From positions 1 to 64,000 of the forward strand of contig NZ_FOBF01000008.1 of the NCBI RefSeq assembly GCF_900109355.1: DNA of 64,000 nucleotides, in the 5' to 3' direction. The position numbers were made by a program, and so were the translations under genes. The notes beneath the pieces are model-generated. The model ran no database searches. It was given only the letters and a program-made list of their open reading frames with translations, and was not told the DNA's origin. Below are positions 7,676 to 16,012 of the stretch, in pieces; positions within the stretch are counted from its first letter, which is position 1, and each line of letters opens with the position of its first letter. The DNA is from Nonomuraea pusilla (GTDB taxonomy: Bacteria > Actinomycetota > Actinomycetes > Streptosporangiales > Streptosporangiaceae).

Positions 7676-8650
7676 CTACGGCGGCTGTCGCGTTCCACCG
7701 GTGAAGCGGGCGTGGGTGGCCGCGTCGCCCAGGTGGCCGAGGGCGGCCAGCCAGCTCGCGCCGGCCGCGCCGTCCCGCGCGGTGACCACCTCCTGCCCGG
7801 CCAGCAGCTCCATGACCGCCGCCCGTACCGGGCCGTCCACGGTCAGCACGCCGCCCGCCAGCACGATCGGCCCCTCACCGTGCACGCGGCCGGCCGTCTC
7901 CGCCAGCCGCCGCGCCGCCGCGCCGACGATCTCCGCCGCGCAGCCGTCCCCGGCCGCCGCCGCCTCGGCCACCAGCGGCGACGCGGCCGCCACCAGCATC
8001 CGGTCGGCCTGCGCGAGCCGCACGATGCGGTCGGCCCGCCACCGCGGCTCCCCGATCACGCCATCCGAGCCCGCCGCGCCTGCGCTCGCCGCGCCTGGCA
8101 CGCCGAAGTGGGCGCTGACCAGCTCCACCAGGGGTCCGGGTGGCAGGCCGCGGTCCAGCGCGCGCACGGCCGCCCGCACCCCGGCCCGGCCGATCCAGAA
8201 CCCTCCGCCCTCGTCGCCGAGCAGCCACCCGAGCCCGTCGGCGACGGCGACCACCGCGCGGTCGCGGAAGCGGGCCGCCGCGGCCCCGGTCCCGGCGAGC
8301 AGCAGCGTGCCGGAGGGGGCCGGGGTGCCGGCCGCGTAGGCGACGTCCACGTCGCCGACCGTCCGGGGCGGCGCGGCGATGCCGCAGGCGGCCCAGACGC
8401 GCCGCAGCATCCCGGCGAAGTCGTCGTCGCCGCCCGCCACGCCCGCCACGGAGGCGGCCACGAGCGACGGGTCCAGCCCGTCGAGCGCGCGGCGCAGCGC
8501 CTGCTCGATCGCCGCCCCGGCCGCGGCGTGCCCGTGCGCGGCCGGGTTGCCCGGACCGGCGGTGCCGTGGCCGAGCCTGGTCCCGTCGGCGGCGTGGACG
8601 GCGGCCCGGGTGGTGGTGCCGCCGGCGTCGACGCCGGCGAAGAGGATCAC
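7676..8650 (-). CDS. N-acetylglucosamine kinase-like BadF/BadG family ATPase
   Basis: A 324-residue member of the ASKHA fold. The phosphate-1 loop GVDAGGTTTRAAV is at residues 6-18, a second loop LLAGTGAAAA near 136, and a GLGWLLGDEGGGFWIGR segment follows, the mark of GlcNAc/GlcN kinases of the BcrAD_BadFG group. It would phosphorylate an imported amino sugar with ATP. It is the last gene of a seven-gene minus-strand operon headed by an RpiR-type regulator and overlaps the preceding gene by 4 bp. The position after an ABC importer and a SIS protein supports an amino-sugar substrate such as GlcNAc, but this is inference. Confidence 0.87.
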   Translation of the reverse strand: MILFAGVDAGGTTTRAAVHAADGTRLGHGTAGPGNPAAHGHAAAGAAIEQALRRALDGLDPSLVAASVAGVAGGDDDFAGMLRRVWAACGIAAPPRTVGDVDVAYAAGTPAPSGTLLLAGTGAAAARFRDRAVVAVADGLGWLLGDEGGGFWIGRAGVRAAVRALDRGLPPGPLVELVSAHFGVPGAASAGAAGSDGVIGEPRWRADRIVRLAQADRMLVAAASPLVAEAAAAGDGCAAEIVGAAARRLAETAGRVHGEGPIVLAGGVLTVDGPVRAAVMELLAGQEVVTARDGAAGASWLAALGHLGDAATHARFTGGTRQPP

Positions 8651-9672
8651 CGGACCAGCCTCGCCCCGCCGGGCGGGAGGGTGAAGGCGGTGCCGCAGGG
8701 CTCGTACGACCCGGTCGCCGGGTCGAAGGCCTCGGTGACGCCGTCGAGCGTGACCTCGACCGGCCCGTCGAAGCGGGCGTTGCAGACGAAGCGCAGGCGT
8801 TCGCCGTAGTGGCCCACGAGGACGTCGCCGGCGTGCTCGACCGACGTCCAGCCGCTCAGCTCGGCCGCCACCGGCCGCAGCCAGCGGGTGTTGAGGTCGC
8901 GCACGACGCCGTAGCGCTCGGTCGGCCTGCCGTCGCCGCCGATCAGCGCCGGCTGGAAGCCCTCGCCGCGCGCCGGGTCGGGGGTCCAGTAGGTGAAGTA
9001 CTGGATGCCGGTGTAGCCGTGGGCCAGGGCGGTGTTGACCTGCCAGGCCAGTTCGGCGGCCGACGGCTCGCGGTGCCCGTCGTAGGCCAGGGTCTGCACG
9101 TACATCCAGGCGGGCAGCCCGGCCAGGCGCGCGTGCTCGCGCACGGTGGCGAGGTCGGCGAGGTAGCCGTCGTCGAAGCCGTCGGCGAGGAACGGGTAGC
9201 GGTCGAACGAGAGCACGTCGGGGCGGACGATCCGGGCGAACTCCCCCACGTACGCGTCGTACGGGCCGGTGGCGTGGCTCGGGAAGAGGTTGGCGTAGGC
9301 GAAGGCGCCGGCGGCGCGCACGGCGGCGACCCCGGCCGCCAGCCTCGGGAACTGCTCGGCGTGCGGCTCGTCCATGAGACTGATGCCGCGGAAGGAGCGG
9401 AACGGCCGGTAGTCGTCGACCACGCGGGCGAGGAGCGGCGCCGGGTCCACGTCCAGGTCGCGCATGAGCACGTCCACGCGTGGGTCCGAGGCGACGAGCA
9501 CGCCGAGCCCCGCCTTCTCCGCGCAGGCCAGCGCGTGCCGCAGGATGACGCGGTCGTTGAGGTAGTTGCCGGTGATGACCAGGTCGATGCCGGCGTCGGC
9601 GATCTCCCGGTAGCGGGCGGCGGTCGTCTCGTGGGGAGGCGGCGGCCAGAACGCGGCGATCGTCAGGTTCAC
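8647..9672 (-). CDS. TIM-barrel glycoside-hydrolase-like protein
   Basis: A 341-residue protein resembling the GH42/cellulase superfamily of (beta/alpha)8 barrels. Visible features are AGIDLVITGNYLND near residue 27, the likely acid/base glutamate in SLMDEPHAEQF near 99, SFDRYPF, WMYVQTL and YTGIQYFTYW at later strands, and a short beta domain at the C-terminus (VEVTLDGVTEAFDP). There is no signal peptide, so it acts in the cytoplasm on imported oligosaccharides, if it is a hydrolase at all. It overlaps both neighbours by 4 bp in the amino-sugar operon. The fold assignment is fairly secure; the substrate is unknown. Confidence 0.72.
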   Translation of the reverse strand: MNLTIAAFWPPPPHETTAARYREIADAGIDLVITGNYLNDRVILRHALACAEKAGLGVLVASDPRVDVLMRDLDVDPAPLLARVVDDYRPFRSFRGISLMDEPHAEQFPRLAAGVAAVRAAGAFAYANLFPSHATGPYDAYVGEFARIVRPDVLSFDRYPFLADGFDDGYLADLATVREHARLAGLPAWMYVQTLAYDGHREPSAAELAWQVNTALAHGYTGIQYFTYWTPDPARGEGFQPALIGGDGRPTERYGVVRDLNTRWLRPVAAELSGWTSVEHAGDVLVGHYGERLRFVCNARFDGPVEVTLDGVTEAFDPATGSYEPCGTAFTLPPGGARLVR

Positions 9673-10415
9673 AGCGCCCCGGTCCTGATCCGTCCGGCGT
9701 AGCGGGCCACGAGGGCGTCGTTGTGGGCGTCGGCGCCGGGGATGTTCGCCGACAGGTAGACCGGCGGGGCCGTGCCGTCGGCCAGGAGCAGGCCGATCGC
9801 CTCGGCGACCATCAGCTGCACGATCAGCGCGGAGGTGATCGAGGAGATGCCGCAGACCGGGCCGTGCTCCGTGGGCAGGACCGCGTCGCCGTACGGGGCG
9901 AGGTTGTCGATGACGAGGTCGGCCAGCTCGAACAGCCGCTCCCCCGACGGGTGGCGCGAGGTGATGGCGCGGGAGTGCTCCAGGGAGGTGATCGCGATGA
10001 GCGGCAGCCCGCGCTCCTTGACCAGCCGGGCCATCTCCACGGTCGAGCCGTTGCCGCCCGAGTTGGAGGCGATGACGAACGCGTCGCGGTCCTCGATTGT
10101 GTGCAGGGCGAGCACCTGGTGCGCGGTGGCCGGGTCGCGCTCGGCCAGCGGGTCGAACTCCCCCGGGTCGGCCGAGCCGAGCACCACCGGGTCACGCAGG
10201 GTGAGCCGGTTGGTGGGGATGAGCCCGCCCGCCCGGCCCGCCACCTCCAGCGCCACCGCCTCGGAGTGCCCCGTCCCGTAGGCGTGCAGGACGCCGCCCG
10301 CGCGCACGGTCGCGGCGATCATCGCGCCCGCCTGCCTGATGACGGGCAGCTGGCCGGTCACCAGCCCGTCCAGGCGGGAGCGTGCCTCGTCGGCGAAGGC
10401 CATCACAAGATCCAT
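9669..10415 (-). CDS. SIS-domain sugar phosphate-binding protein
   Basis: A 248-residue single-domain SIS protein. The phosphosugar-binding features are YGTGHSEAVALEVAGRAGG near residue 46 and the strand VIASNSGGNGSTVEMA near 113, followed by ITSLEHS. Single SIS proteins of this kind bind or isomerise aldose/ketose phosphates or cleave phospho-ether sugars. In this operon it would handle the product of the GlcNAc-kinase-like protein or a muramyl-type sugar. It sits between the permease genes and the TIM-barrel gene and overlaps the latter by 4 bp. Confidence 0.85.
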   Translation of the reverse strand: MDLVMAFADEARSRLDGLVTGQLPVIRQAGAMIAATVRAGGVLHAYGTGHSEAVALEVAGRAGGLIPTNRLTLRDPVVLGSADPGEFDPLAERDPATAHQVLALHTIEDRDAFVIASNSGGNGSTVEMARLVKERGLPLIAITSLEHSRAITSRHPSGERLFELADLVIDNLAPYGDAVLPTEHGPVCGISSITSALIVQLMVAEAIGLLLADGTAPPVYLSANIPGADAHNDALVARYAGRIRTGAL

Positions 10416-10425
10416 GAATTGTCCC

Positions 10426-11229
10426 TCAACGGTTCATGCCGGCGGTCAGCCCGGCGACGATCTGGCGCGTGGCCAGGACGAAGAGCACGACCAGGGGGAT
10501 CGTCGTCATCACCAGGCCGGCGAAGAGCGTCCCCCAGTCGTTCTGGAACTGGCCGAAGAAGTGGGTGAGCCCGACCGGCAGGGTCAGCTTGGTCTCATCC
10601 CGCATCAGCACCAGCGGGTAGAAGAAGTCATTCCAGATCGGTACGAACTGGAAGACCACCACGGTCGCGAGCGCGGGCCGGACCAGCGGCAGCATCACGT
10701 GCCAGAAGGTCGCGAACGGCCCGGCGCCGTCCAGGGAGGCGGCCTCGTCCAGCTCGTGCGGCAGCTGGCGGAAGAAGGCGGTCAGCACGAAGACGTTGAA
10801 CGGGACCGACCCCGCCGCGTAGACCAGGACGAGCCCGGTCAGCGAGTCCACCAGCCCCATGCTCTCCAGCAGGTAGAACAGCGGCAGCACGCCCAGGTGG
10901 GCGGGCAGCGTCATGCCGGAGACGAAGTAGGCGGCCAGCGCGGAGCGCCCGCGGAACTCCCTGCGGCCCAGCGGGTACGCGGCCAGCAGCGAGACCCCGG
11001 CGCCCAGCAGCACCGCGCACACCACGACGACCGCCGAGTTGACGACGTAGGTGGAGAACGACGCCTCCGTCCACGCCTTGGCGTAGTTGCCGAACCCGGT
11101 GGGCCAGCCGAGCGGCTGGTCGAAGATGTCGCCGGTGGGGCGCAGCGAGCTGAGCACCATGACGACCAGGGGCGCCATGGAGAAGGCGGCGTAGCCCCAG
11201 AGCAGGATCCTGACGGCCGCGGCCTTCAC
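10426..11229 (-). CDS. Carbohydrate ABC transporter permease (MalG-like)
   Basis: A 267-residue inner-membrane permease with six predicted helices and the EAA loop ELDEAASLDGAGPFATFWHVMLP, which contacts the shared ATPase subunit. The GTG start at 11229 forms a GTGA overlap with the stop codon of the upstream permease; a longer open frame upstream is a shadow. It is the second permease of the amino-sugar importer. No ATPase gene is present in the operon, which is usual where a shared MsiK-type ATPase serves many sugar importers. Confidence 0.93.
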   Translation of the reverse strand: MKAAAVRILLWGYAAFSMAPLVVMVLSSLRPTGDIFDQPLGWPTGFGNYAKAWTEASFSTYVVNSAVVVVCAVLLGAGVSLLAAYPLGRREFRGRSALAAYFVSGMTLPAHLGVLPLFYLLESMGLVDSLTGLVLVYAAGSVPFNVFVLTAFFRQLPHELDEAASLDGAGPFATFWHVMLPLVRPALATVVVFQFVPIWNDFFYPLVLMRDETKLTLPVGLTHFFGQFQNDWGTLFAGLVMTTIPLVVLFVLATRQIVAGLTAGMNR

Positions 11230-12110
11230 GCCTTCCTCCTCAGGACCCGCTCCAGCAGCAGCGTCGAGCCGAAGATGAACGTGAACATGAAGACGGCGAG
11301 CGCCGACGACGTGCCCATCGCGTTGACGTCGCCCGAGGCGAAGGCCGTGCGGTAGAACAGCAGGCCGAGCACGTCGGTGGCGCCCGCCGGGGCGCCGTTG
11401 GAGCCGCCGAGCGCGTACACCAGGGCGAAGGTGCCCATGCTGCCGATGAAGCTGAGGATCGTGACGGTCGCCATGGCCGGCTTGAGCAGCGGCAGCGTGA
11501 TCCGCCGGAACACCTGCCAGGAGCCCGCGCCGTCGGTCCTCGCGGCCTCGGCGTACTCCTGCGGGATGCCGCCGAGGGCGGCGCTGAACAGCAGCATCGG
11601 GAAGCCCACCCACTGCCAGGTGGTGATGAGGACGACGGTCGGCAGCGCGGTGTCCGGGTCTCCCAGCCACGGCATCGCCAGGCCGAGCGGCTTGAGCAGC
11701 GCGTTGACCGGGCCGAAGGCGGGGCTGAGCAGCAGGGTCCACAGGTAGCCGATGACCAGGGGGTTGACCAGGTACGGCAGGGCGAACATGGTCTGCAGCG
11801 CCCGCTTGCCGCGCCGGGCCCGCGACAGCGCGAGCGCGAAGACCAGGCCCAGCGTGTTCTGCACCGCCATGGTGCCCGCGAACAGCAGGACGTTGTGCCC
11901 GAGCGCGGGCAGCAGCTGGTCGAGGAAGGCGCCCGACAGCAGGCCGGCGTAGTTGTCCCATCCGGCGAACCCGGCGCGCAGGGTGCCCTTCCAGGAGAAG
12001 AAGCTGTACGTCAGGCCGGTGAACAGCGGGTAGACCACGAAGGCCGTGTAGAGGAGGAAGGCGGGGACCAGGAACACGTACGACGATCCCCGCCGCGCGC
12101 CTACAGCCAT
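11226..12110 (-). CDS. Carbohydrate ABC transporter permease (MalF/UgpA-like)
   Basis: A 294-residue permease with six predicted helices, the typical start RGSSYVFLVPAFLLYTAF and the EAA loop EYAEAARTDGAGSWQVFRRI. The ATG at 12110 overlaps the end of the solute-binding protein gene by 10 bp; this is preferred because the protein then has normal length and topology. It pairs with the MalG-like permease immediately downstream to form the channel. Confidence 0.93.
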   Translation of the reverse strand: MAVGARRGSSYVFLVPAFLLYTAFVVYPLFTGLTYSFFSWKGTLRAGFAGWDNYAGLLSGAFLDQLLPALGHNVLLFAGTMAVQNTLGLVFALALSRARRGKRALQTMFALPYLVNPLVIGYLWTLLLSPAFGPVNALLKPLGLAMPWLGDPDTALPTVVLITTWQWVGFPMLLFSAALGGIPQEYAEAARTDGAGSWQVFRRITLPLLKPAMATVTILSFIGSMGTFALVYALGGSNGAPAGATDVLGLLFYRTAFASGDVNAMGTSSALAVFMFTFIFGSTLLLERVLRRKA

Positions 12111-13339
12111 GTGGACACGCTCTCGTCGAGCTGCTCGGCCGCCTCCTTGGCGGTGAGGCGGCCCAGCAGCATCTCCTGCAGCGCCTTGGAGAACACGGCC
12201 GCCGACGACGGGTTGCCGTAGGCGAACTCGTTCATGAAGTAGGTCGCGCCGTGCTGGTCGAAGGCCGTGGCCACCTCGGCGAGCAGCGGGTCCTCGGGCG
12301 TGACGCCGGGCACGGCGGAGAAGATGCGCAGGGTGTCGGTGTAGAGCCGGCCGTAGTCCTTGGAGGCCAGCCAGGCGGCGAACTTCAGCGCCTCGGCCTT
12401 GTGCCTGGTCTTGACGTTGACGCCGTACGAGCCGTCGGTGAAGCCGGGCATGAGGCCCTGGCCCTCGGGCGTGGGCGGCGTGAACACGCCCAGCTCGACG
12501 TCCTTGGCGTTCTCGCCGAAGAAGTTGAGCTCCCACAGCCCGCCGGGGAACATGGCCGCCTTGCCGGAGGAGAACAGGATCTGCGCGTCGGTGTAGGAGA
12601 CGCCGGCGACGTTCTCGGGGAAGTACGGCTTGAGCTTGTTGAGCTGGTCGATGCCTTCGACGAAGCGCGGGTCGGCGAACTTCTTCCGCTTGGCCTTGAC
12701 GTCGGCGAGGAACTCGTCGCCGCCCCAGTGGGCGGTGCCGAAGATGCTCGCCACGATCGGCAGCATCCAGTCGTCCTTGCCGCCGAAGGCGAACGGGATG
12801 ACGCCCTTGGCCTTGAGCTTGTCGGCGGAGGCGAGCATCTCGGCGTAGGTCTTCGGCGGGGTGATGCCGTTGTCCGCGAAGATCTTCTTGTTGTAGATCA
12901 CCTGGAGGGTCTGCACGGCGAACGGGACGCCGTAGACCTTGCCGTCCTTGTCGCCCTTGGCGGCGCGCAGGACGCCCTCGTCGAAGTCCGCCAGGCCGGG
13001 CACGTCCTTGGTGTCGAGCGGGAGCAGCCGTCCCGCTTCGACGAGCGGCTGCAGCTGGGGTCCCGCGCGCAGCCAGGCCAGGTCGGGGCCGCTGTCGCCG
13101 GCCAGTCCTGTGGACAGGATCGTGTCGTACTCGGTGGAGGTGGTGAAGGAGCGGGCGTCGACGTCGACGCCGGGGTTGAGCTTCTCGTACTCGGCGAACA
13201 TCTTGTCGAAGTTGGCCTCGGGACCCCACCCCCAGACGGAGAGGGTGATCTTGCCCTGGTGGCCGGCGCTCGCGGTGGTCGAAGGGGCGCAGGCTGTGAC
13301 GGCTGCCGCCAGGGCGACAGCGGCGACGGCGAGGCGCAT
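12101..13339 (-). CDS. Sugar ABC transporter solute-binding lipoprotein
   Basis: A 412-residue extracellular binding protein. It has a lipoprotein signal peptide ending in the lipobox VTAC (cysteine at residue 17), and the family 1 features ITLSVWGWGPEANFDKMF, GLAGDSGPDLAWL, GVPFAVQTLQVIYNKKIF and a C-terminal AKEAAEQLDE helix. It would capture the transported sugar at the outer membrane face and hand it to the two permeases. Within an RpiR-controlled operon with a GlcNAc-kinase-like gene, an amino sugar or its oligomer is the likely ligand. Confidence 0.92.
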   Translation of the reverse strand: MRLAVAAVALAAAVTACAPSTTASAGHQGKITLSVWGWGPEANFDKMFAEYEKLNPGVDVDARSFTTSTEYDTILSTGLAGDSGPDLAWLRAGPQLQPLVEAGRLLPLDTKDVPGLADFDEGVLRAAKGDKDGKVYGVPFAVQTLQVIYNKKIFADNGITPPKTYAEMLASADKLKAKGVIPFAFGGKDDWMLPIVASIFGTAHWGGDEFLADVKAKRKKFADPRFVEGIDQLNKLKPYFPENVAGVSYTDAQILFSSGKAAMFPGGLWELNFFGENAKDVELGVFTPPTPEGQGLMPGFTDGSYGVNVKTRHKAEALKFAAWLASKDYGRLYTDTLRIFSAVPGVTPEDPLLAEVATAFDQHGATYFMNEFAYGNPSSAAVFSKALQEMLLGRLTAKEAAEQLDESVSTWL

Positions 13340-13348
13340 GGGGGGCTC

Positions 13349-14212
13349 CTAGCGTGGGGGGAGGCGGTGCTTGGCGACCGCCTCGGTGGCGGCGGTCAGC
13401 AACTGGTCGCTGGTCTCGTGGGTGCGCTGGACGACGCCGATGTAGAGGCAGTCCAGGACGAGCATCTGGGTGTGCCGCGCGGCCACCCCGCCCGCCCGGA
13501 AGGGGGTGTCCTGCGCGGCGGTGGTGAGGACGATGTCGGCGGCCTCGGCGAGCGGGCTGCGGGGGAAGTTGGTGACGGCGACGGTGGTGGCGCCGCGTTC
13601 CCTGGCGATGGTCAGCGGCTCGACGACCTCGGCCGTGGTGCCGGAGTGGGAGATGCCGACCGCCACGTCCCGCTCGTCGCGGGCGTTGGCGCTGCAGACG
13701 GCGCTGTGCACGTCGGTCCACAGCGCGCACGGCCGGCCGACGGCGTGCAGCCGCAGGTGCAGGTCCATGGCCACGCCGGCGCTGCCGGCGACGGCGAAGA
13801 AGTCGATGAACCTGGCGCGGACCAGGGCGGAGACGGCGCGGTCCACGGCTTCGAGGTCGAGCTGGGCCGCCGTCTCCTCCATCGCGCGCAGGTCGCTGGC
13901 CAGCAGGCTGCGCAGCACGAGGCTCGCGGGGTCGTCCGGCGAGAAGGCGATCAGGCCGTGCTCGCGCGGGGCGGCGTCGTTGCGTCCGAGCTCGGCCGCC
14001 AGCGCGAGCCTGAGCTCGGGGTAGCCGGTCAGGCCCAGCTCGCGGCAGAAGCGGGTGACGGTGGTGAGCGAGGTGCCGCACCGCTCCGCCAGCTCGCCGA
14101 TGGTCGAGGCGGCCACGGCGGCGGGCTCGGCGAGGATCGTCTCGGCGATGCGCCGGTGGGTCGCGGTGAGGGTGGGCTCGACCCCCCGGATCGTGGCCAG
14201 GATCGTGGACAT
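13349..14212 (-). CDS. MurR/RpiR family transcriptional regulator
   Basis: A 287-residue regulator with an N-terminal RpiR helix-turn-helix (TIGELAERCGTSLTTVTRFCRELG, about residues 35-60) and a C-terminal SIS effector domain (FFAVAGSAGVAM and VGISHSGTTAEV). It would sense a phosphorylated amino sugar and control the operon that follows 9 bp downstream. An upstream in-frame ATG at 14248 exists, but the ATG at 14212 has the ribosome site GGGAGGG at proper spacing and gives a normal RpiR length. It is divergent from the 5'-nucleotidase gene across an AT-rich promoter region. Confidence 0.9.
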   Translation of the reverse strand: MSTILATIRGVEPTLTATHRRIAETILAEPAAVAASTIGELAERCGTSLTTVTRFCRELGLTGYPELRLALAAELGRNDAAPREHGLIAFSPDDPASLVLRSLLASDLRAMEETAAQLDLEAVDRAVSALVRARFIDFFAVAGSAGVAMDLHLRLHAVGRPCALWTDVHSAVCSANARDERDVAVGISHSGTTAEVVEPLTIARERGATTVAVTNFPRSPLAEAADIVLTTAAQDTPFRAGGVAARHTQMLVLDCLYIGVVQRTHETSDQLLTAATEAVAKHRLPPR

Positions 14213-14324
14213 GGGAGGAACCCTCCCGCGTTCCATCTCGTATGTCAATAATTCACATTAGACGGATGATGTTAGAAATTTACCCTCTTGTGTGATCTGT
14301 TGGGAGTATGTCACTTTCGAGGCC
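14213..14324. promoter_or_regulatory. AT-rich divergent promoter region
   Basis: The segment from about 14240 to 14290 is strikingly AT-rich for this genome and contains AATTCACATTAGAC and GATGATGTTAGAAATT, which form a loose dyad. It lies between the RpiR-type regulator and the 5'-nucleotidase, which diverge. It probably holds both promoters and perhaps the RpiR operator. No exact -35/-10 pair could be assigned with confidence. Confidence 0.45.
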
Positions 14325-15965
14325 ATGCGCAACCTCCTCCTGGCGCTGGTGCTCGGGAGCACCAGCCTGCTACCCACGCGTGCCGACACGGTGGACATCC
14401 AGTTACTGGCGTTCAACGACTTCCACTCCGGCTTCCCGACCAGCTTCGGCATGACGCCGTCCGGGCCGGTCCCGGCCGGCGGCGCCGAGTACCTCGCCGC
14501 CCACATGGACCGGCTCCAGCGCGACAACCCCGACGGCACGCTGCGGCTCTCCGCCGGCGACAACATCTCCTCCAGCACGATGAACGCCACCGCCCTGCAC
14601 GACGAGCCGGCCATCCAGGCGCTCAACCTGATGCGCATCGACGCCTCCAGCGTCGGCAACCACGAGTTCGACGAGGGCCTGGCCGAGTTCCGCCGGATGG
14701 AGAACGGCGGCTGCCACCCGATCGACGGCTGCGCGATCCCGAACTTCAAGGGCGCCGACTTCCCCTACCTGGGCGCCAACATCGTCGACACCACCACCGG
14801 CAAGCCCGCGATGACCCCCTACGTCGTCAAGGAGGTCAAGGGCGTCAAGGTCGGCATCATCGGCGTCAGCTACAAGAACACGCTGAAGGAGGCCCCCGGC
14901 CCCACCGCGCCGCTGGAAGGACGCGACGAGGCCGAGGCGGTCAACACCTACGCGGCCGAGCTCAAGGCCAAGGGCGTGCGAACCATCGTGGTCCTCGTCC
15001 ACCAGGGCGGCGGGCAGACCGGCGGCGGCCTGCCCAACGAGTGCAACAACCTGGCCGGGCCGATCAAGGACATCGTGCAGAGGTTCGACCCCGAGGTCGA
15101 CGCCGTGATCTCCGGGCACACCCACAACCCGTACAACTGCGTGATCAACGGCATCCCCGTCACCCAGACCTCGGCCCACACGCGCGAGCTCACCAGGATC
15201 GTCCTGACCGTCGACCGGGCGACCGGCAACCCCACCTCCTCCAAGGCCGAGAACATCACCGTCACCCACGACGTCAAGCCCGACGGCCAGATCGCCGCGC
15301 TGCGCCGCAGGACCGACCGGCAGGCGCAGACGCTGCTCGACCGGCCGGTCGGCCTGCTCGGCCGCGACCTCACCGCCCAGCGCAACGCGGCGGGCGAGTC
15401 CACCATCGGCCACGCCCTGGCCGACGCCCGGCTCTTCGCCACCTCCGCCCCCGAGAACGGCGGCGCCCAGATCGCGATCCAGCCTCCGTACGGCGGCGGC
15501 ATCGGCGGCGACCTGATCGTCAACCCCACCGGCAACGAGATGTCGAACCTGGTGACGCACGGCAAGGCGCTGCGCGTGCAGCCCTTCGGCAACATGCTCG
15601 TCACCATGACGCTCACCGGCGCCCAGCTGGAGCGGCTGCTGGAGCAGCAGTGGTGCGGCCAGAGCACCGCCCGCGTGCTCGGCGTCTCGCAGGGGCTCAC
15701 CTACACGTACGACAACGCCAGGCCCGCCTGCGACAAGATCGACCCGGCCACCGTCAAGCTCGACGGCGCGATCGTCGACCCGGCCGCGCGCTACCGCCTG
15801 ACCGCCAACTCCTTCGTCGCCACCGGCGGCGACGGCTTCTCCGTGCTGACCGAGGGCACCGAGCGGGTGGAGAAGGTACGCGACATCGACGCCTTCGAGT
15901 CCTACATCCGGGCCAGGACCCCGCTGCAGGCCCCGGCCCTCGGCCGGGTCACCCGGGTGAACTGA
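14325..15965 (+). CDS. Secreted 5'-nucleotidase / metallophosphoesterase
   Basis: A 546-residue exported phosphatase of the UshA/5'-nucleotidase family. After a signal peptide (MRNLLLALVLGSTSLLPTRA) comes the metallophosphoesterase domain with LLAFNDFHSGF, AGDNISSS, SVGNHEFDEG, VLVHQGGG and SGHTHNPYNC, which supply the two-metal ligands. The C-terminal substrate domain is present, with NSFVATGGDGFSV. The ATG at 14325 is chosen because it begins the signal peptide; the frame is open further upstream without a signal. It would release phosphate from extracellular nucleotides. A cysteine pair (GGCHPIDGCAIP) and a later one (CNN, YNC) suggest disulfides. Confidence 0.93.
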   Translation: MRNLLLALVLGSTSLLPTRADTVDIQLLAFNDFHSGFPTSFGMTPSGPVPAGGAEYLAAHMDRLQRDNPDGTLRLSAGDNISSSTMNATALHDEPAIQALNLMRIDASSVGNHEFDEGLAEFRRMENGGCHPIDGCAIPNFKGADFPYLGANIVDTTTGKPAMTPYVVKEVKGVKVGIIGVSYKNTLKEAPGPTAPLEGRDEAEAVNTYAAELKAKGVRTIVVLVHQGGGQTGGGLPNECNNLAGPIKDIVQRFDPEVDAVISGHTHNPYNCVINGIPVTQTSAHTRELTRIVLTVDRATGNPTSSKAENITVTHDVKPDGQIAALRRRTDRQAQTLLDRPVGLLGRDLTAQRNAAGESTIGHALADARLFATSAPENGGAQIAIQPPYGGGIGGDLIVNPTGNEMSNLVTHGKALRVQPFGNMLVTMTLTGAQLERLLEQQWCGQSTARVLGVSQGLTYTYDNARPACDKIDPATVKLDGAIVDPAARYRLTANSFVATGGDGFSVLTEGTERVEKVRDIDAFESYIRARTPLQAPALGRVTRVN

Positions 15966-15968
15966 CCC

Positions 15969-16012
15969 CTGCCCCGCGGCGGCCTCAGGACCGACGGCAC
16001 GCCGCGGGGCAG
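15969..16012. terminator. Hairpin between convergent 5'-nucleotidase and lipase-like genes
   Basis: CTGCCCCGCGGC pairs with GCCGCGGGGCAG across a 20-nt loop, just after the 5'-nucleotidase stop. The right arm lies inside the last codons of the convergent gene, so the hairpin serves both ends. Confidence 0.55.
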